From DVED01 sp963838375 (lineage in GTDB: Bacteria; Cyanobacteriota; Cyanobacteriia; Cyanobacteriales; Geitlerinemataceae), in NCBI GenBank assembly GCA_963838375.1, contig CAWIQY010000003.1, positions 496,001-560,000 of the forward strand: a stretch of DNA of 64,000 nt, read 5' to 3'. Positions 17,931 to 27,385 of the stretch are shown here, piece by piece. The position numbers were made by a program, and so were the translations under genes. A model generated the notes under the pieces. It ran no database searches and had not been told where the DNA came from. It saw nothing but the letters and a program-made list of their open reading frames with translations. How positions within the stretch are numbered: the stretch's first letter is position 1; each line of letters begins with the position of its first letter.

Positions 17931-20381
17931 TTATTGGCAAGTTGACTCGCCGGTCCGATCGACTTGGGCTTCGATGCGGACAGTTTCTACAGTACCCCGT
18001 TCGATCGCCAATTCCTCAATTTCTGAAGATGTAGCAGTGGCATCTCGCGATAGGGGACTGTGACTGGCTTCGGGAACCGCTGCCCGCATCAACACCGATA
18101 AATCGGGATCGAGTCCTTGTTCGGAGGTAAAGGTTGCCGTGTTGTTGGCATTGCGCGCGAGGGTAAATTCCGTGGTAAAAATATTCACCAATCCTTGTCT
18201 CAAGACAATGGTTCCATCGGCACTGGGATCTTCGATCGTCCCATTAACAGTGAGTTTGCCGTCGGCGATGAAGTTGAGAACGGGGGGTTTGAGAATTTGG
18301 ATTTTCTCGCCTAAAATGAGGTTGAGGTTTTCGTAGAATGCCTGAAAAGGATTCTCGGTTTCGTTGGTTGGCGTGGCGATGGGGGTGGCTGTTTGGTCGG
18401 GCAACAAGATTTGACCGTTGCTGAGGCGAATTTCTCCACCGATGGCTGGATTGAGGAAAGAACCCCCAATACCGATCGTCCCGTCGATGCCACCGCGATA
18501 GCGCCCTTTCACATCCAGTTCCAAATCCGCCATCTTCACGGTGAGGGCTTGAGGATCGTCTGGGGAGAGGGAAAACCCGAAGAGGGAATAATTGCCTTGG
18601 GCAGTGACTTCCCCTTTGCGAAATTTCCCTTGAAAGTTTTCGACGATCAAAAGATCGCCATCGAGTCTAGCCTGGGCATTGACGCTTGTCAGATTTTCCG
18701 GCAAATTGGGTGAGGCAAATTCTGCATTGGTCAACACGATTTCACCTTGGGTGCTGCGGGGATCGTAGCGGAAGCTGGGATTTTCTTCAGAACCCGATGG
18801 AATTCGTTCTCCAGCCACCGTCACATTGGCTTGTCCTTGCCCTCCTTTCCACGCCACAGCGTCGGTGAGAAAATTGAGGACTGCCAGTCCTTCATTCTGC
18901 ACGCGGGCAGTTACGTTATAGACTTCGTTGGCGGGAGTCACTGTCGAACCGGGGAATTGATAGGGTAGAGAACCCGTAATCTTAATCGGTTCGGTTCCTT
19001 CGACCAGGATGTCACTGCTGAAGTTCAAGCGACTGTCGCTATAGAGAAAACTCCCTCGTCCGCTGTCGATGGCTTCGCCGTTGAGTAGACCGCCAACGAG
19101 TGTTAATTCTCCCCGCGCTTGGGGGTTGGCAGCACTCCCGGCGAGGGTCGCGCTGGCGTTGAGGTTGCCGGAAACCGATACGCCACCGGGGAATGGGACG
19201 AACTTTTCTAGTACGGTACTGGGGAAATTGGTTAAGCTAAATTGAGCCGATTGTCGATCGCCGCCCAGTTGTCCGGCAAAGCTCAAAAGGGTTTCGGTTT
19301 CTTGCCCCAAATTGGCTTTCACATCCAGGGGTTGCAGGGCTAAGATGCCATCGACAAAACTCCCCAAAGCCCGAATTTGGTTGACTCGATATTCGCCCCA
19401 CTGCCAAGCATCCCCTGTTAAGTCGAAGTTGACATCTGCCCCCGTAGCAACAGAACCTTTGGCGGCAATCGTACCGTTAAAATTGCCTTGCAATTCAGTG
19501 AGTCTGGGTAGGGGGTTCTGGTCATCGTCACGATCTCGTTGTTGTGCCAAAAGGGCTTCGATTTCCGAAAAGCGGCGCAATTGGGCAAACAGAGATGCTT
19601 CGGGAATACCGACGGAGTAGAGGTCAAATTGGGCAGGATCGCTATATTGGGCAGGCTGCAACCCGCGCGCAAAATCATCAATATCGAACCATTGCAGCGC
19701 CGTCAGCACGTCTTGGACTTGACCTTGGCTGATTTTGACCTCGCCGTCGAATTGGGGGTCTTTGTTTAAGTTATCCACGCGACCGGACAGCAAATACTCA
19801 CTTTCGCCTTTGCTTAAAGCGGTCTCTCGCAGAACCAGACTGTTGCCGGTATATTGGAACTGACTTTGGAAGGAATTTGCCGCCAGAAGTCCGATGGTGG
19901 GTCGATCGAGTTGAAGGCTTCCCGATCCCGTTCCCGTCGCCAAGTTCCAAGTAATGTCGGTGGAAATTGCCCCGGTAATGGGCGGACGCAACCCCGAAGA
20001 TTCTGGCGGTTGGAGATCGAATGGTGACAAGGGTAAGTTGTTCAGAGTGAGGTTGAGACGATCGCCCTTTCGTCTACCGCTGATTTGCACGGGATAAGTT
20101 TGTTCGGTGAGGGCGATGCTGCGTCTTTGACATTCTCGTCTGGGAGCATCTGACCCCTCGTCTACCGCACAATCGGCACGTTGTTCTCCTTCCCAATCAA
20201 AATCGCCTTGGAACGCTAACGGGAAATAACTCCAAGGCTGTCCCGGTTTTTGGGGTGACTCGAGTAAGACAGAGAAGAGATCTCGATCGCCAACGATCGA
20301 ACCGTCTTGTCCGGCAACCGCCACCACCAATCCTTCTGGGGTTTGTTGCAGGGGTCCAGCGAGAACGGTATCGAACGCCAA
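17931..20381 (-). CDS. TamB-like fragment 3
   Basis: This segment is the 816-codon, beta-rich part that leads into the TamB C-terminal domain. Typical strands include GEVKISQGQVQDVL, GELTLVGGLLNGEAI and GTIVLRQGLVNIFTTEF. The methionine shown as its start is internal to the original gene. It ends at a frame change near 17945. Confidence 0.7.
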   Translation of the reverse strand: MAFDTVLAGPLQQTPEGLVVAVAGQDGSIVGDRDLFSVLLESPQKPGQPWSYFPLAFQGDFDWEGEQRADCAVDEGSDAPRRECQRRSIALTEQTYPVQISGRRKGDRLNLTLNNLPLSPFDLQPPESSGLRPPITGAISTDITWNLATGTGSGSLQLDRPTIGLLAANSFQSQFQYTGNSLVLRETALSKGESEYLLSGRVDNLNKDPQFDGEVKISQGQVQDVLTALQWFDIDDFARGLQPAQYSDPAQFDLYSVGIPEASLFAQLRRFSEIEALLAQQRDRDDDQNPLPRLTELQGNFNGTIAAKGSVATGADVNFDLTGDAWQWGEYRVNQIRALGSFVDGILALQPLDVKANLGQETETLLSFAGQLGGDRQSAQFSLTNFPSTVLEKFVPFPGGVSVSGNLNASATLAGSAANPQARGELTLVGGLLNGEAIDSGRGSFLYSDSRLNFSSDILVEGTEPIKITGSLPYQFPGSTVTPANEVYNVTARVQNEGLAVLNFLTDAVAWKGGQGQANVTVAGERIPSGSEENPSFRYDPRSTQGEIVLTNAEFASPNLPENLTSVNAQARLDGDLLIVENFQGKFRKGEVTAQGNYSLFGFSLSPDDPQALTVKMADLELDVKGRYRGGIDGTIGIGGSFLNPAIGGEIRLSNGQILLPDQTATPIATPTNETENPFQAFYENLNLILGEKIQILKPPVLNFIADGKLTVNGTIEDPSADGTIVLRQGLVNIFTTEFTLARNANNTATFTSEQGLDPDLSVLMRAAVPEASHSPLSRDATATSSEIEELAIERGTVETVRIEAQVDRTGESTCQ

Positions 20382-20469
20382 ATCGTTGAGTTGGAGATTG
20401 GTTAGTTGTAAGCCTCCCTCGCGGACGGTTGCCGGGTTCAGTGCGGCGGCGATCGCTTCTGGGGTAAAA

Positions 20470-22671
20470 TCAGTCAGACGTTCCGGCTAAGGTAGCATTC
20501 CCTGTCAGTTCTCCCTGTAAATCGAGGGTAACTTGTTTTTGGGTCAGGGCTTCTAGACGTTCTCTGGGGAAAAGGGACGCCACGGGCAGTTGTTGCGCCC
20601 CCACTTGGGCTTTCCAGTTGCCGCGATCGAAACTGCCGTCGATAATCGCTTCCCCGCCTTCTACCTGAAATCCCACCATTCCCTCTGCGGTGAGATTTTC
20701 CGGCGCAAACCCATTGACTGCCGAGGCGATCGTTAACGGTTTTTTGCCTAACTTAACCAAGGTTCCCACCGACAGAGGTAAATCCGGCGGTAAGTAAGAA
20801 GCCAGAGGAACTTGAAGTCGATCGAAACTCGCACTCCAGCGATTGTCCGCCAAACTCACCGAACCTTCTGCGCCACCCCCTTTAAAGACAACACCAACAT
20901 TGGCATCCGCCTGCAAACTCGCCGCATCAAAAGAATTCAAGTTTCCGGCAAACGTTCCATTGCCCGAAGCAATGGCATCCCCCGGCAGCGTTCCCGGCGG
21001 CACAAACGGCGCCAGCGGAATCAGAAACTCTTCCACCTTGGCACTCCAGCTTCCATCCGCCAGATTCACCGTTCCCCTTGCCCCTTTATCTTCCGCAAAA
21101 GTAACGATCGTATTCGCATTAGCCCGTACACTAGCTAGATCGAACCCTTCAACGCTTCCCGCAAACGTCCCGCTTCCCACCGCTTGGGCATCCCCCGGCA
21201 GCGTACCCGCAGGCAGAAACGGAGACAGGGGAACCTGATATTGCGATACATCCGCCTGCCAGCGCCCATCTGCCACATTCACCCGACCCTGTACCCCACC
21301 ATTGGCAAAAGTAACAATGGTATCGGTATTGGCTGCCACGCCCGCCAGATCGAACCCTTCAACGCTTCCCGCAAACGTCCCGCTTCCCACCGCTTGGGCA
21401 TCCCCCGGCAGCGTACCCGCAGGCAGAAACGGAGACAGCGGAACCTGATATTGCGATACATCCGCCTGCCAGCGCCCATTTGCCACATTCACCCGACCCT
21501 GTACCCCACCATTGGCAAAAGTAACAATGGTATCGGTATTGGCTGCCACGCCCGCCAGATCGAACCCTTCAACGCTTCCCGCAAACGTCCCGCTTCCCAC
21601 CGCTTGGGCATCCCCCGGCAACGTACCCGCAGGCAGAAACGGAGACAGGGGAACCTGATATTGCGATACATCCGCCTGCCAGCGCCCATTTGCCACATTC
21701 ACCGTTCCTTCGGCGACACCATCTGCAAAAGTCACGCCAACCAGGGCATTGGCTTGGACACTGGCGAGATCGAACTCGGTCAAACTTCCGGCAAACGTCC
21801 CGCGTCCGATGGTTTGGGCATCCTCCGGTAGCGTTCCCGAGGGGATGAAGGGTGACAGCGGTAGCTGAAATTGTGCCACATCTGCCTGCCAGAGTCCATT
21901 TGCCAACTGTACCCGACCTTGCACCCCACCATCGGCAAAGGCAACGGTGACATCGGTATCCCCCTGGATGCTATTGAGATCGAACTCGGATAAGTTTCCA
22001 GCAAACGTCCCACTTCCAGCCGCTTGGGCATCTTCTGGCAATGTCCCCGCAGGGATGAAAGGCGCCAGAGGCAGTTCAAATCGCGAGACATCTGCCTGCC
22101 AGCGTCCGCCTGCCAGGATGACATCTGTTTGGACCCCACCCCCGGCAACATTAACCAGGGCTTGCCCTTGGGCTTCTAGGGTGTTGGCATCGAATGCCAG
22201 AGACGAACCCCGCAAGTCGAAACGACCACTGGCGGTTCCGAGGGGAAATGGAATGGTTTGAGATGGGGGAAGGAATTGGGCAATTTCGACTTGATTGCCG
22301 GCAACTTGGGCTTCCCATTTCCCCTCTGCGAGTTGTCCGACAATTTGCAGGTTGCCGCCTGCGGCGTCTAACTCGATTTGACCTAAACCTTGAATGCGAT
22401 TGAGATCGAATGCCCCCATGGCGCCAGCGAGTTGAATTTGACCGGTTGCCGGACCTAAGCTTAAGCCGGCAATGGCATCGGGGGGTAAAAAGGGTGAAAT
22501 CGGTGTTTTGTTGAGATCCAATGCTACTTCCCACTGTTGGGGTGTGACAATTCCTCCAGCGCGAACGATCGATTCTTCGACCTGTACTAAAGTATTTCGG
22601 AACAGTACCGTCGTTCCGGCAATTTGCATTTCACCTTTGGCGGGATATGTCCCATTTAGGGCTTCCCACAT
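20470..22671 (-). CDS. TamB-like fragment 2 with 70-residue repeats
   Basis: This is the repeat-bearing middle of the tamB-like gene. It consists of roughly eight units of about 70 residues, each with a (N/A)xGxWQADV strand, PLSPFLPAGTLPGDAQ and GSGTFAGS segments. Three units at 21184-21700 are almost identical at base level with a 210-base period. The segment ends at a frame change in the GGAACGTCTGAC region; dropping one T continues as LTDFTPEAIAAALNP. Confidence 0.7.
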   Translation of the reverse strand: MWEALNGTYPAKGEMQIAGTTVLFRNTLVQVEESIVRAGGIVTPQQWEVALDLNKTPISPFLPPDAIAGLSLGPATGQIQLAGAMGAFDLNRIQGLGQIELDAAGGNLQIVGQLAEGKWEAQVAGNQVEIAQFLPPSQTIPFPLGTASGRFDLRGSSLAFDANTLEAQGQALVNVAGGGVQTDVILAGGRWQADVSRFELPLAPFIPAGTLPEDAQAAGSGTFAGNLSEFDLNSIQGDTDVTVAFADGGVQGRVQLANGLWQADVAQFQLPLSPFIPSGTLPEDAQTIGRGTFAGSLTEFDLASVQANALVGVTFADGVAEGTVNVANGRWQADVSQYQVPLSPFLPAGTLPGDAQAVGSGTFAGSVEGFDLAGVAANTDTIVTFANGGVQGRVNVANGRWQADVSQYQVPLSPFLPAGTLPGDAQAVGSGTFAGSVEGFDLAGVAANTDTIVTFANGGVQGRVNVADGRWQADVSQYQVPLSPFLPAGTLPGDAQAVGSGTFAGSVEGFDLASVRANANTIVTFAEDKGARGTVNLADGSWSAKVEEFLIPLAPFVPPGTLPGDAIASGNGTFAGNLNSFDAASLQADANVGVVFKGGGAEGSVSLADNRWSASFDRLQVPLASYLPPDLPLSVGTLVKLGKKPLTIASAVNGFAPENLTAEGMVGFQVEGGEAIIDGSFDRGNWKAQVGAQQLPVASLFPRERLEALTQKQVTLDLQGELTGNATLAGTSD
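21184..21700. repeat. 210-base near-identical tandem repeats inside tamB-like gene
   Basis: Three consecutive coding units differ by only a few bases, for example at the Asp/Asn codon of ADGRW versus ANGRW. More divergent units continue on both sides to about 20800 and 22200. The near identity implies recent duplication or gene conversion. Confidence 0.9.
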
Positions 22672-23159
22672 TACCTGGGTTTCTAGTTTTCCTCCCGTTC
22701 CAATCGTTACACTTTTGGCATCGATCTAAACCGAGGGAAATTTCGTTGGGTAAAGCAGTTCCGTAGAGTGTGGCGATCGCATCTCCGGGGACGTCTCTGG
22801 CAACAAATTCGGCGATGATTTCCGGTTCGGTTTGGGGTGAAGATGGTGGAGTTTGGGGATTTGGAGACGCGACATTATCTTGAGGATATATCGAAAGGTT
22901 GAGGTTCGATCGATTCTGACGGAGTTTCCCCGTTTTTTTGTGGATCGGGTTTGACATTATTCTCATCTGTTTGAGGAGTTTCAGTTTGTTGGGGTTGGGA
23001 TAGTTCTTTCCCTTCTGCCTTCATTTCTTCTGGTTTTGGCGGCAATGCAATCTGAACAATGCCTTCTACTTCTCCCCCAGCTTCCGGTAAGGCTTTTATA
23101 TCTCAGCAATTTCGATCGTACCATCAGCAACCGAAAACGCAAATTGACCGCTAACATCG

Positions 23160-24446
23160 CTAAAGGGAACGAGATCGATCGTCGCCACATCCGTCGTTTG
23201 CGCTTGCCCGATTAAAACTGGGGCATTCAAGGGATCCGAGAACCTTTAAAACCGCCTCAGCTTCCCCCGTCACCGGCACTGGAGTTTCCAGTTGCAATGT
23301 GTCCAAAATCAGCGCCACATCTGCCGGGGGAACCTTGACTGGCAGTTCGTATCCTTGCTCGAAATCGAGAATCCCTTGGGGAACTTCGACGGGAATTTTA
23401 CCGTAGTTCGCTTTTGTATCTTCTAGCAACATTGCCGACTGGGAAAACCGCATTCTTCCTTTCCCATTACTCAGCAATTGAGGAACGCCTTGGAGTTGTA
23501 GGTTTAGGTTCTCAAATCGAGCATTTCCTTCTAGTTTGGGTAATGCGTTGGCTTGCCCAATTTTTAATTGAATTCCCACATTTCCATACAGTTGTCCGTT
23601 CTCAAAAGCTAGGGGAGTTTGGGTTAAAATCGGGCTAATTTCCGCAGCGGGAATATCCTGTCCGGAAATATTCAATTTCACATCTTGCCCAGATACCAAA
23701 TATTCCCCTTTGACCCGCAAACGTCCTTTGGTGATGGGATAGCCGATGACCTCAAATTGAACGAGATCGTTATTATTGACAATATCGACGCTACCTTGGA
23801 CTCGCCGCAGCGTTGTCATCACGAACTTTGGTTGTACTTTTTCTTCGGGTTTCTTTATCTCTTCTTCTTCTTCTTTTTTTTGGGTTTCGGGTTGGGGATT
23901 TTCCAGTTTTGGGGTTTCGGGTGTCCAATTAGGACTCGATAACATTACTGTCCCATTATCCAACTCCAAACGATCGAGGGCAACTTCTATCCAACCCTTT
24001 TTATCACCCTTCTGGATCTGCGTTGTTACCCACGCACCTTTGGCATCTTGTTCGAGATAAATCGTCGGTTTGACTAAAATTACCCGCAAACCCAAACGAC
24101 GAGTCCATAAGAATTGTAAAGGATTAAACTTGACTTCTACCGCTTCGATCGTCGCTCGATCGGTATCTGTCGGCGTTGCGGGAACAGACGATGCGCCCAA
24201 CCGTACCCCCGTCAGCGACAACCCTTCGATATCACCCAACAGAATCGGTCGATTCAGGGTTTTACTCAGTTGCCGCGTCACCAACGGCACTAATTCGCCA
24301 TCAACAAACCGCCACGTCCACAGCGTAGCACCTCCAATTCCCACAAGCACGCCGACGCCCAAAATGATGGGAAGGCGCTTAAATCGCCGCTGAGGTTGGG
24401 GTTCTTTGGGGTCGGGTTGGGATTGGGGACTCTGAGATTCGATCAT
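23160..24446 (-). CDS. TamB-like fragment 1 (N-terminus)
   Basis: This is the N-terminal segment, 428 codons as read. It holds the membrane anchor at residues 25-45, AsmA-like strands and a Lys/Glu-rich linker near residue 190. The last 25 or so codons after VLKVLGS are out of frame; removing one C from the CCC at 23230-23234 restores LNAPVLIGQAQTT. Confidence 0.7.
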   Translation of the reverse strand: MIESQSPQSQPDPKEPQPQRRFKRLPIILGVGVLVGIGGATLWTWRFVDGELVPLVTRQLSKTLNRPILLGDIEGLSLTGVRLGASSVPATPTDTDRATIEAVEVKFNPLQFLWTRRLGLRVILVKPTIYLEQDAKGAWVTTQIQKGDKKGWIEVALDRLELDNGTVMLSSPNWTPETPKLENPQPETQKKEEEEEIKKPEEKVQPKFVMTTLRRVQGSVDIVNNNDLVQFEVIGYPITKGRLRVKGEYLVSGQDVKLNISGQDIPAAEISPILTQTPLAFENGQLYGNVGIQLKIGQANALPKLEGNARFENLNLQLQGVPQLLSNGKGRMRFSQSAMLLEDTKANYGKIPVEVPQGILDFEQGYELPVKVPPADVALILDTLQLETPVPVTGEAEAVLKVLGSLECPSFNRASANDGCGDDRSRSL

Positions 24447-24807
24447 TGCACCTCACGCTGCCAGGGAATCGTCTGTCTGCCAGTGTACACAAAACTTTAA
24501 CATTCTCTTTGCGATCGGATAACAAACAGCTTTTGTTATACCTATTGTCTTCTAAACATTCAGACTGATGCAACCGTCTCAGAGTTCCAAGTCATTATGA
24601 GGAGATTTTTGCCAAGAACTTGATGTGGACGATGGAAGAAATCAATAAAAATTAATAGATTTTTTAGCATCTATAGCAACAGACAGATCGGCGAGGAAAA
24701 TCCTCGAGGTCAAAGATCAGGCGAATGAAAGATCTCAGATATCCCCTAAGAATCCCACCAAAACTTGTCCTAACCGCTGTGGCGACTGCTATCACTTTGA
24801 TTCCAAT
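24447..24807. other. Intergenic stretch with MITE-like copy C
   Basis: No gene is seen. Bases about 24673-24793 resemble the element at 14009-14155: the right end TGTCCTAACCGCTGTGGCGA followed by CTGCTAT is well kept, while the left end (TATAGCAACAGACAG) matches only at its tip. The rest is AT-rich upstream sequence of the tamB-like gene. Confidence 0.5.
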
Positions 24808-25143
24808 CTAGCCCACTGCAAATCCATCATATTGCCGCATAAATGGAGAATGATATGCCAACACAATATCGTGCTTTGGCACGCCTGACTCCACCAATTC
24901 ATTGGCAACACCTACCTCTGTGCCATCGTACTGAATCCAAATTTTATCCTCAATTAGATCGATATGAATTAACGCACCAAAAACTCGATGAATACCATCC
25001 CATCCTGCATGAAAAATTTGATAGCGATCGCCTTCTGGATCGAAGCACTTATAAACCCCAATATCGCCATTAGCAGGTTTCATCTGAGTGAAAGGTTCAA
25101 GGACTTGGCGAATCAATTGTCGGTATTTCTCTAATTTATCCAT
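24808..25143 (-). CDS. xisI: XisI-family protein
   Basis: This is a 111-residue XisI protein. It carries family hallmarks: an N-terminal helix (KYRQLIRQVLEPF), the GWDGIHRVFGALIHIDLI strand pair, KIWIQYDGTE, and the C-terminal GVPKHDIVLAYHSPFMRQ. XisI and XisH were first described as factors controlling excision of the fdxN element in Anabaena, but most cyanobacterial copies, like this one, are far from any nif gene and their role is not known. The gene overlaps the xisH stop by 13 bases, implying coupled translation. Confidence 0.93.
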   Translation of the reverse strand: MDKLEKYRQLIRQVLEPFTQMKPANGDIGVYKCFDPEGDRYQIFHAGWDGIHRVFGALIHIDLIEDKIWIQYDGTEVGVANELVESGVPKHDIVLAYHSPFMRQYDGFAVG

Positions 25144-25547
25144 TGTATAATTACCTCATATTCTGGATTGAATATAATTAGTTTTATTTGATAAGTTTGA
25201 ATGCTGAGTTGAGGTAAATCTCGACGAAAAAATATTCGATAAGTTTCTTCGCTGACTGCCAGATATAGCTTTCTTTCTGGCTGTTGTAATTGCAAGACAG
25301 CTCGATAGTTCAGAAATTGTCCTAAAGCTGTATGAAACTCAGAAATAGCCGATGGAGCCAGAAAACTTTTTACCTCTACTGCAATTTGTTCTCGATCGCG
25401 CTCGGCAGCAATCAAACGCTCGGCGGCTAAATCGACCCGCAGTTGGTCATCTCCTAACTTTAAATATAAAGGGTCATTCGTGATAGTCCACCCATCTTTT
25501 TGCAACGCTGACTTGACTGCATCGTGAAAAAAATCTCTAGCTGACAT
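25131..25547 (-). CDS. xisH: XisH-family nuclease-fold protein
   Basis: This is a 138-residue XisH protein (ARDFFHDAVKSALQKDGWTIT start). The family has an endonuclease-like PD-(D/E)XK fold; the matching residues here are the Asp of LRVDLAAERLIAAE and the EVK of QIAVEVKSF. It is translationally coupled to xisI downstream. Whether it cuts DNA in the cell is not established. The combination of a nuclease-like protein with small partner proteins would fit a defence or toxin/antitoxin-like module, but this is inference. Confidence 0.93.
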   Translation of the reverse strand: MSARDFFHDAVKSALQKDGWTITNDPLYLKLGDDQLRVDLAAERLIAAERDREQIAVEVKSFLAPSAISEFHTALGQFLNYRAVLQLQQPERKLYLAVSEETYRIFFRRDLPQLSIQTYQIKLIIFNPEYEVIIQWIN

Positions 25548-25639
25548 AATTGATTTATAGTGAGTTTTTCCCTGTACTCCAATTCTGATGAATTTCAGAG
25601 TTTGTCATCAACCTGTCCATGCCAAGAACATCAATTTTT

Positions 25640-25972
25640 CTAAGAAACAGCAAACCCCGTAAATTGCCGAATAAAAGGAGAGCGAAATGCCAAAACAATA
25701 TCCGTCTTGGGAACTCCCAGATTCATCAATTCAGCCGCAATCCCATATTCCGTAAAATCTTGATGAATCCAAAACTTTCCATCTTTAATATCCACATGAA
25801 TCGGGCAGCCGTAAAGCGGTTTTTCACCTTCCCAACCGACATACACGAGTAAATAATGGTCGTTTTCGGTATCGCAAATAACTTGTGCTTCCGAGGAATC
25901 ATTAATTGCCCGACAGCTTTGATGTTCTGTAAGTATTTTTTTGATTAATTCTCGATACGCTAGTCTTTCCAT
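25640..25972 (-). CDS. xisI: Second XisI-family protein
   Basis: This is a 110-residue XisI paralogue upstream of xisH on the same strand, 92 bases apart. It shares the C-terminal signature with the other copy (GVPKTDIVLAFRSPFIRQ versus GVPKHDIVLAYHSPFMRQ), and also GWEGEKPLYGCPIHVDI and KFWIHQDFTE. A single xisH is thus flanked by two xisI genes. Divergence between the copies suggests an old duplication rather than a recent one. Confidence 0.92.
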   Translation of the reverse strand: MERLAYRELIKKILTEHQSCRAINDSSEAQVICDTENDHYLLVYVGWEGEKPLYGCPIHVDIKDGKFWIHQDFTEYGIAAELMNLGVPKTDIVLAFRSPFIRQFTGFAVS

Positions 25973-26052
25973 TCGAATCTAAATTTTGAAGAGGAGTATT
26001 TAAATCTACGATCCACTCTAAGTTAATTGTACAACTTTCCCTCGTATCCCCA

Positions 26053-26097
26053 CTAGAAAGTTGAGCCAGATTGAGGCGATCTGGCTCAACTTTCTAG
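26053..26097 (-). terminator. Perfect 19-bp inverted repeat after ndbB
   Basis: The arms CTAGAAAGTTGAGCCAGAT and ATCTGGCTCAACTTTCTAG flank the loop TGAGGCG, 26 bases past the end of the NDH-2 gene. No long T-run follows on the minus strand, so it may be an atypical terminator or a protein-binding palindrome. Confidence 0.7.
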
Positions 26098-26122
26098 TAT
26101 TGGCTTCTATCGATCGATCGCT

Positions 26123-27325
26123 TTACCCCTCACCTATACCCATCACTTCCCGCAATGGTTGGGCAATCCAATTCAAACCCACTTTAAGTTGGTGTTCCCA
26201 AGTCGGGAGACGATACAGATACGCCAAACGGCGAGCAATATTCGCCAAGGGTCGATCGAGTTTAATCCCCAAACCCGTTAAGGTGGCATTGTCCATTCCC
26301 AGGGTCATCATTTCACCGAAATTGAAGTAGCGGAAAGGTAACAAGGGACGATCGCTTAATGATGCCCAAATATTCCACGCGGCATACTCGGCTTGTTGGA
26401 GAGCAACTTGGGCAGTCGTCGGGACGTTTTTACCGTCGGCATCTCGGCAATCGGCAAGGTCTCCCAGGGCAAAAATTTCGGGACGATCGATCGTTTGCAG
26501 AGTTGATGTGACGGAAATCTGACCTCGATCGCTTTTGGGTAGGGGTAATTGGCGAATCGCTTCTGCAACCTGGGTTCCCACCGTCCACAACACCAATTCT
26601 ACAGGCAGTTCGTCTACTTTTCCTTTGTAGTCCAGAGTCAGGGTTTCGGCACCCACGGATTGCACCGCTGTTTCGAGATCCAGCCACACCCCTCGTTCTT
26701 CTAAAGCTTGTTTGGCAGCTTCTCGGTTAAATTCTGTAGAAGTTCGCAACACGGTATCGTGAAGATCGACTAACCGCAGGCGACCCCGATTTCCCAACCG
26801 ATCGGCAAGCTTACACGCCAATTCTACCCCGCTATACCCCGCTCCGACGATGGCAACCCGAATGCGCTCTTTATCCGAGGCTTCGAGCACTTTCAAGCGT
26901 TCTTGCAGGCGATAGGCATCGCTAATGGTGCGGAACGGGAGAGCATACTCAGCCGCGCCGGGAACGATTTCCATCGGGGTTTCGCCACCCAATGCCAAAA
27001 TTAGCCGATCGTAATGAAGGGTTTGTCCGTCGGATAATTGGACGTGTCGATCGTTGACTTCAATATCGGTTACTGCCGCCTGACAAAAGCGAATGTCTGT
27101 CCCCTGAAGTAACTCGACAAAGGGAGGGGCGATTTCCCAAGACTGCATTTCCCCGGTAATCAATTCGTAGAGAAGGGGAGAAAAGAGAAAACGATCGTGA
27201 CGATCGACCAGAACGATTTCAGGCTTGCGGCTGGAATCCCAAGGCAATCCATTGAGTTTGAGCGCTGCGTACAGTCCTCCGAAGCCTCCACCGAGAATAC
27301 AAATCCGATCGCGCGATTGTGTCAT
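26123..27325 (-). CDS. ndbB: Type II NAD(P)H dehydrogenase, NdbB-like
   Basis: This is a 400-residue flavoprotein with two Rossmann motifs: FAD-binding ILGGGFGGLYAA at the N-terminus and NAD(P)H-binding IVGAGYSGVELA near residue 160. The second FAD contact is EIFALGDLADC. Type II dehydrogenases move electrons from NAD(P)H to quinone without pumping protons. The NdbB branch in Synechocystis was shown to reduce demethylphylloquinone before the last methylation in phylloquinone synthesis. The overall pattern and length fit that branch, but NdbA/NdbC-type roles cannot be excluded by eye. A perfect inverted repeat follows the stop. Confidence 0.85.
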   Translation of the reverse strand: MTQSRDRICILGGGFGGLYAALKLNGLPWDSSRKPEIVLVDRHDRFLFSPLLYELITGEMQSWEIAPPFVELLQGTDIRFCQAAVTDIEVNDRHVQLSDGQTLHYDRLILALGGETPMEIVPGAAEYALPFRTISDAYRLQERLKVLEASDKERIRVAIVGAGYSGVELACKLADRLGNRGRLRLVDLHDTVLRTSTEFNREAAKQALEERGVWLDLETAVQSVGAETLTLDYKGKVDELPVELVLWTVGTQVAEAIRQLPLPKSDRGQISVTSTLQTIDRPEIFALGDLADCRDADGKNVPTTAQVALQQAEYAAWNIWASLSDRPLLPFRYFNFGEMMTLGMDNATLTGLGIKLDRPLANIARRLAYLYRLPTWEHQLKVGLNWIAQPLREVMGIGEG

Positions 27326-27385
27326 TGGAAATCTTAGGAAAGGGCTAACTCGTTTACATTGCGTATTGTAAATATTGTAGCGACC

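Larger units (their letters stand above)
17522..24446 (-). pseudogene. tamB: TamB-like envelope biogenesis gene, five frameshifts
   Basis: One gene of about 2,300 codons is spread over six frame segments. It starts with a cytoplasmic basic tail and one membrane helix (LPIILGVGVLVGIGG), continues as a very long beta-rich, AsmA/TamB-like chain, and ends in the DUF490-type C-terminus finishing IEIRFRF. TamB-like proteins span the periplasm and help move lipids or proteins to the outer membrane. Frame changes fall near 23232, 23103, 22728, 20487 and 17945. At each one the protein logic continues in another frame: LNAPVLIGQ after KVLGS, KALPEAGG after IEIAEI, DAKSVTIG after SLGL, LTDFTPEA after LAGT, and PASQLANN after QVDR. 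No internal nonsense codons occur otherwise. Either a recent pseudogene or uncorrected sequence errors. Confidence 0.85.

Noticed and set aside
21184..21831. 215-codon plus-strand repetitive frame
   Set aside because: It is an antisense shadow of the tamB-like repeats; its regularity comes from the 210-base period.
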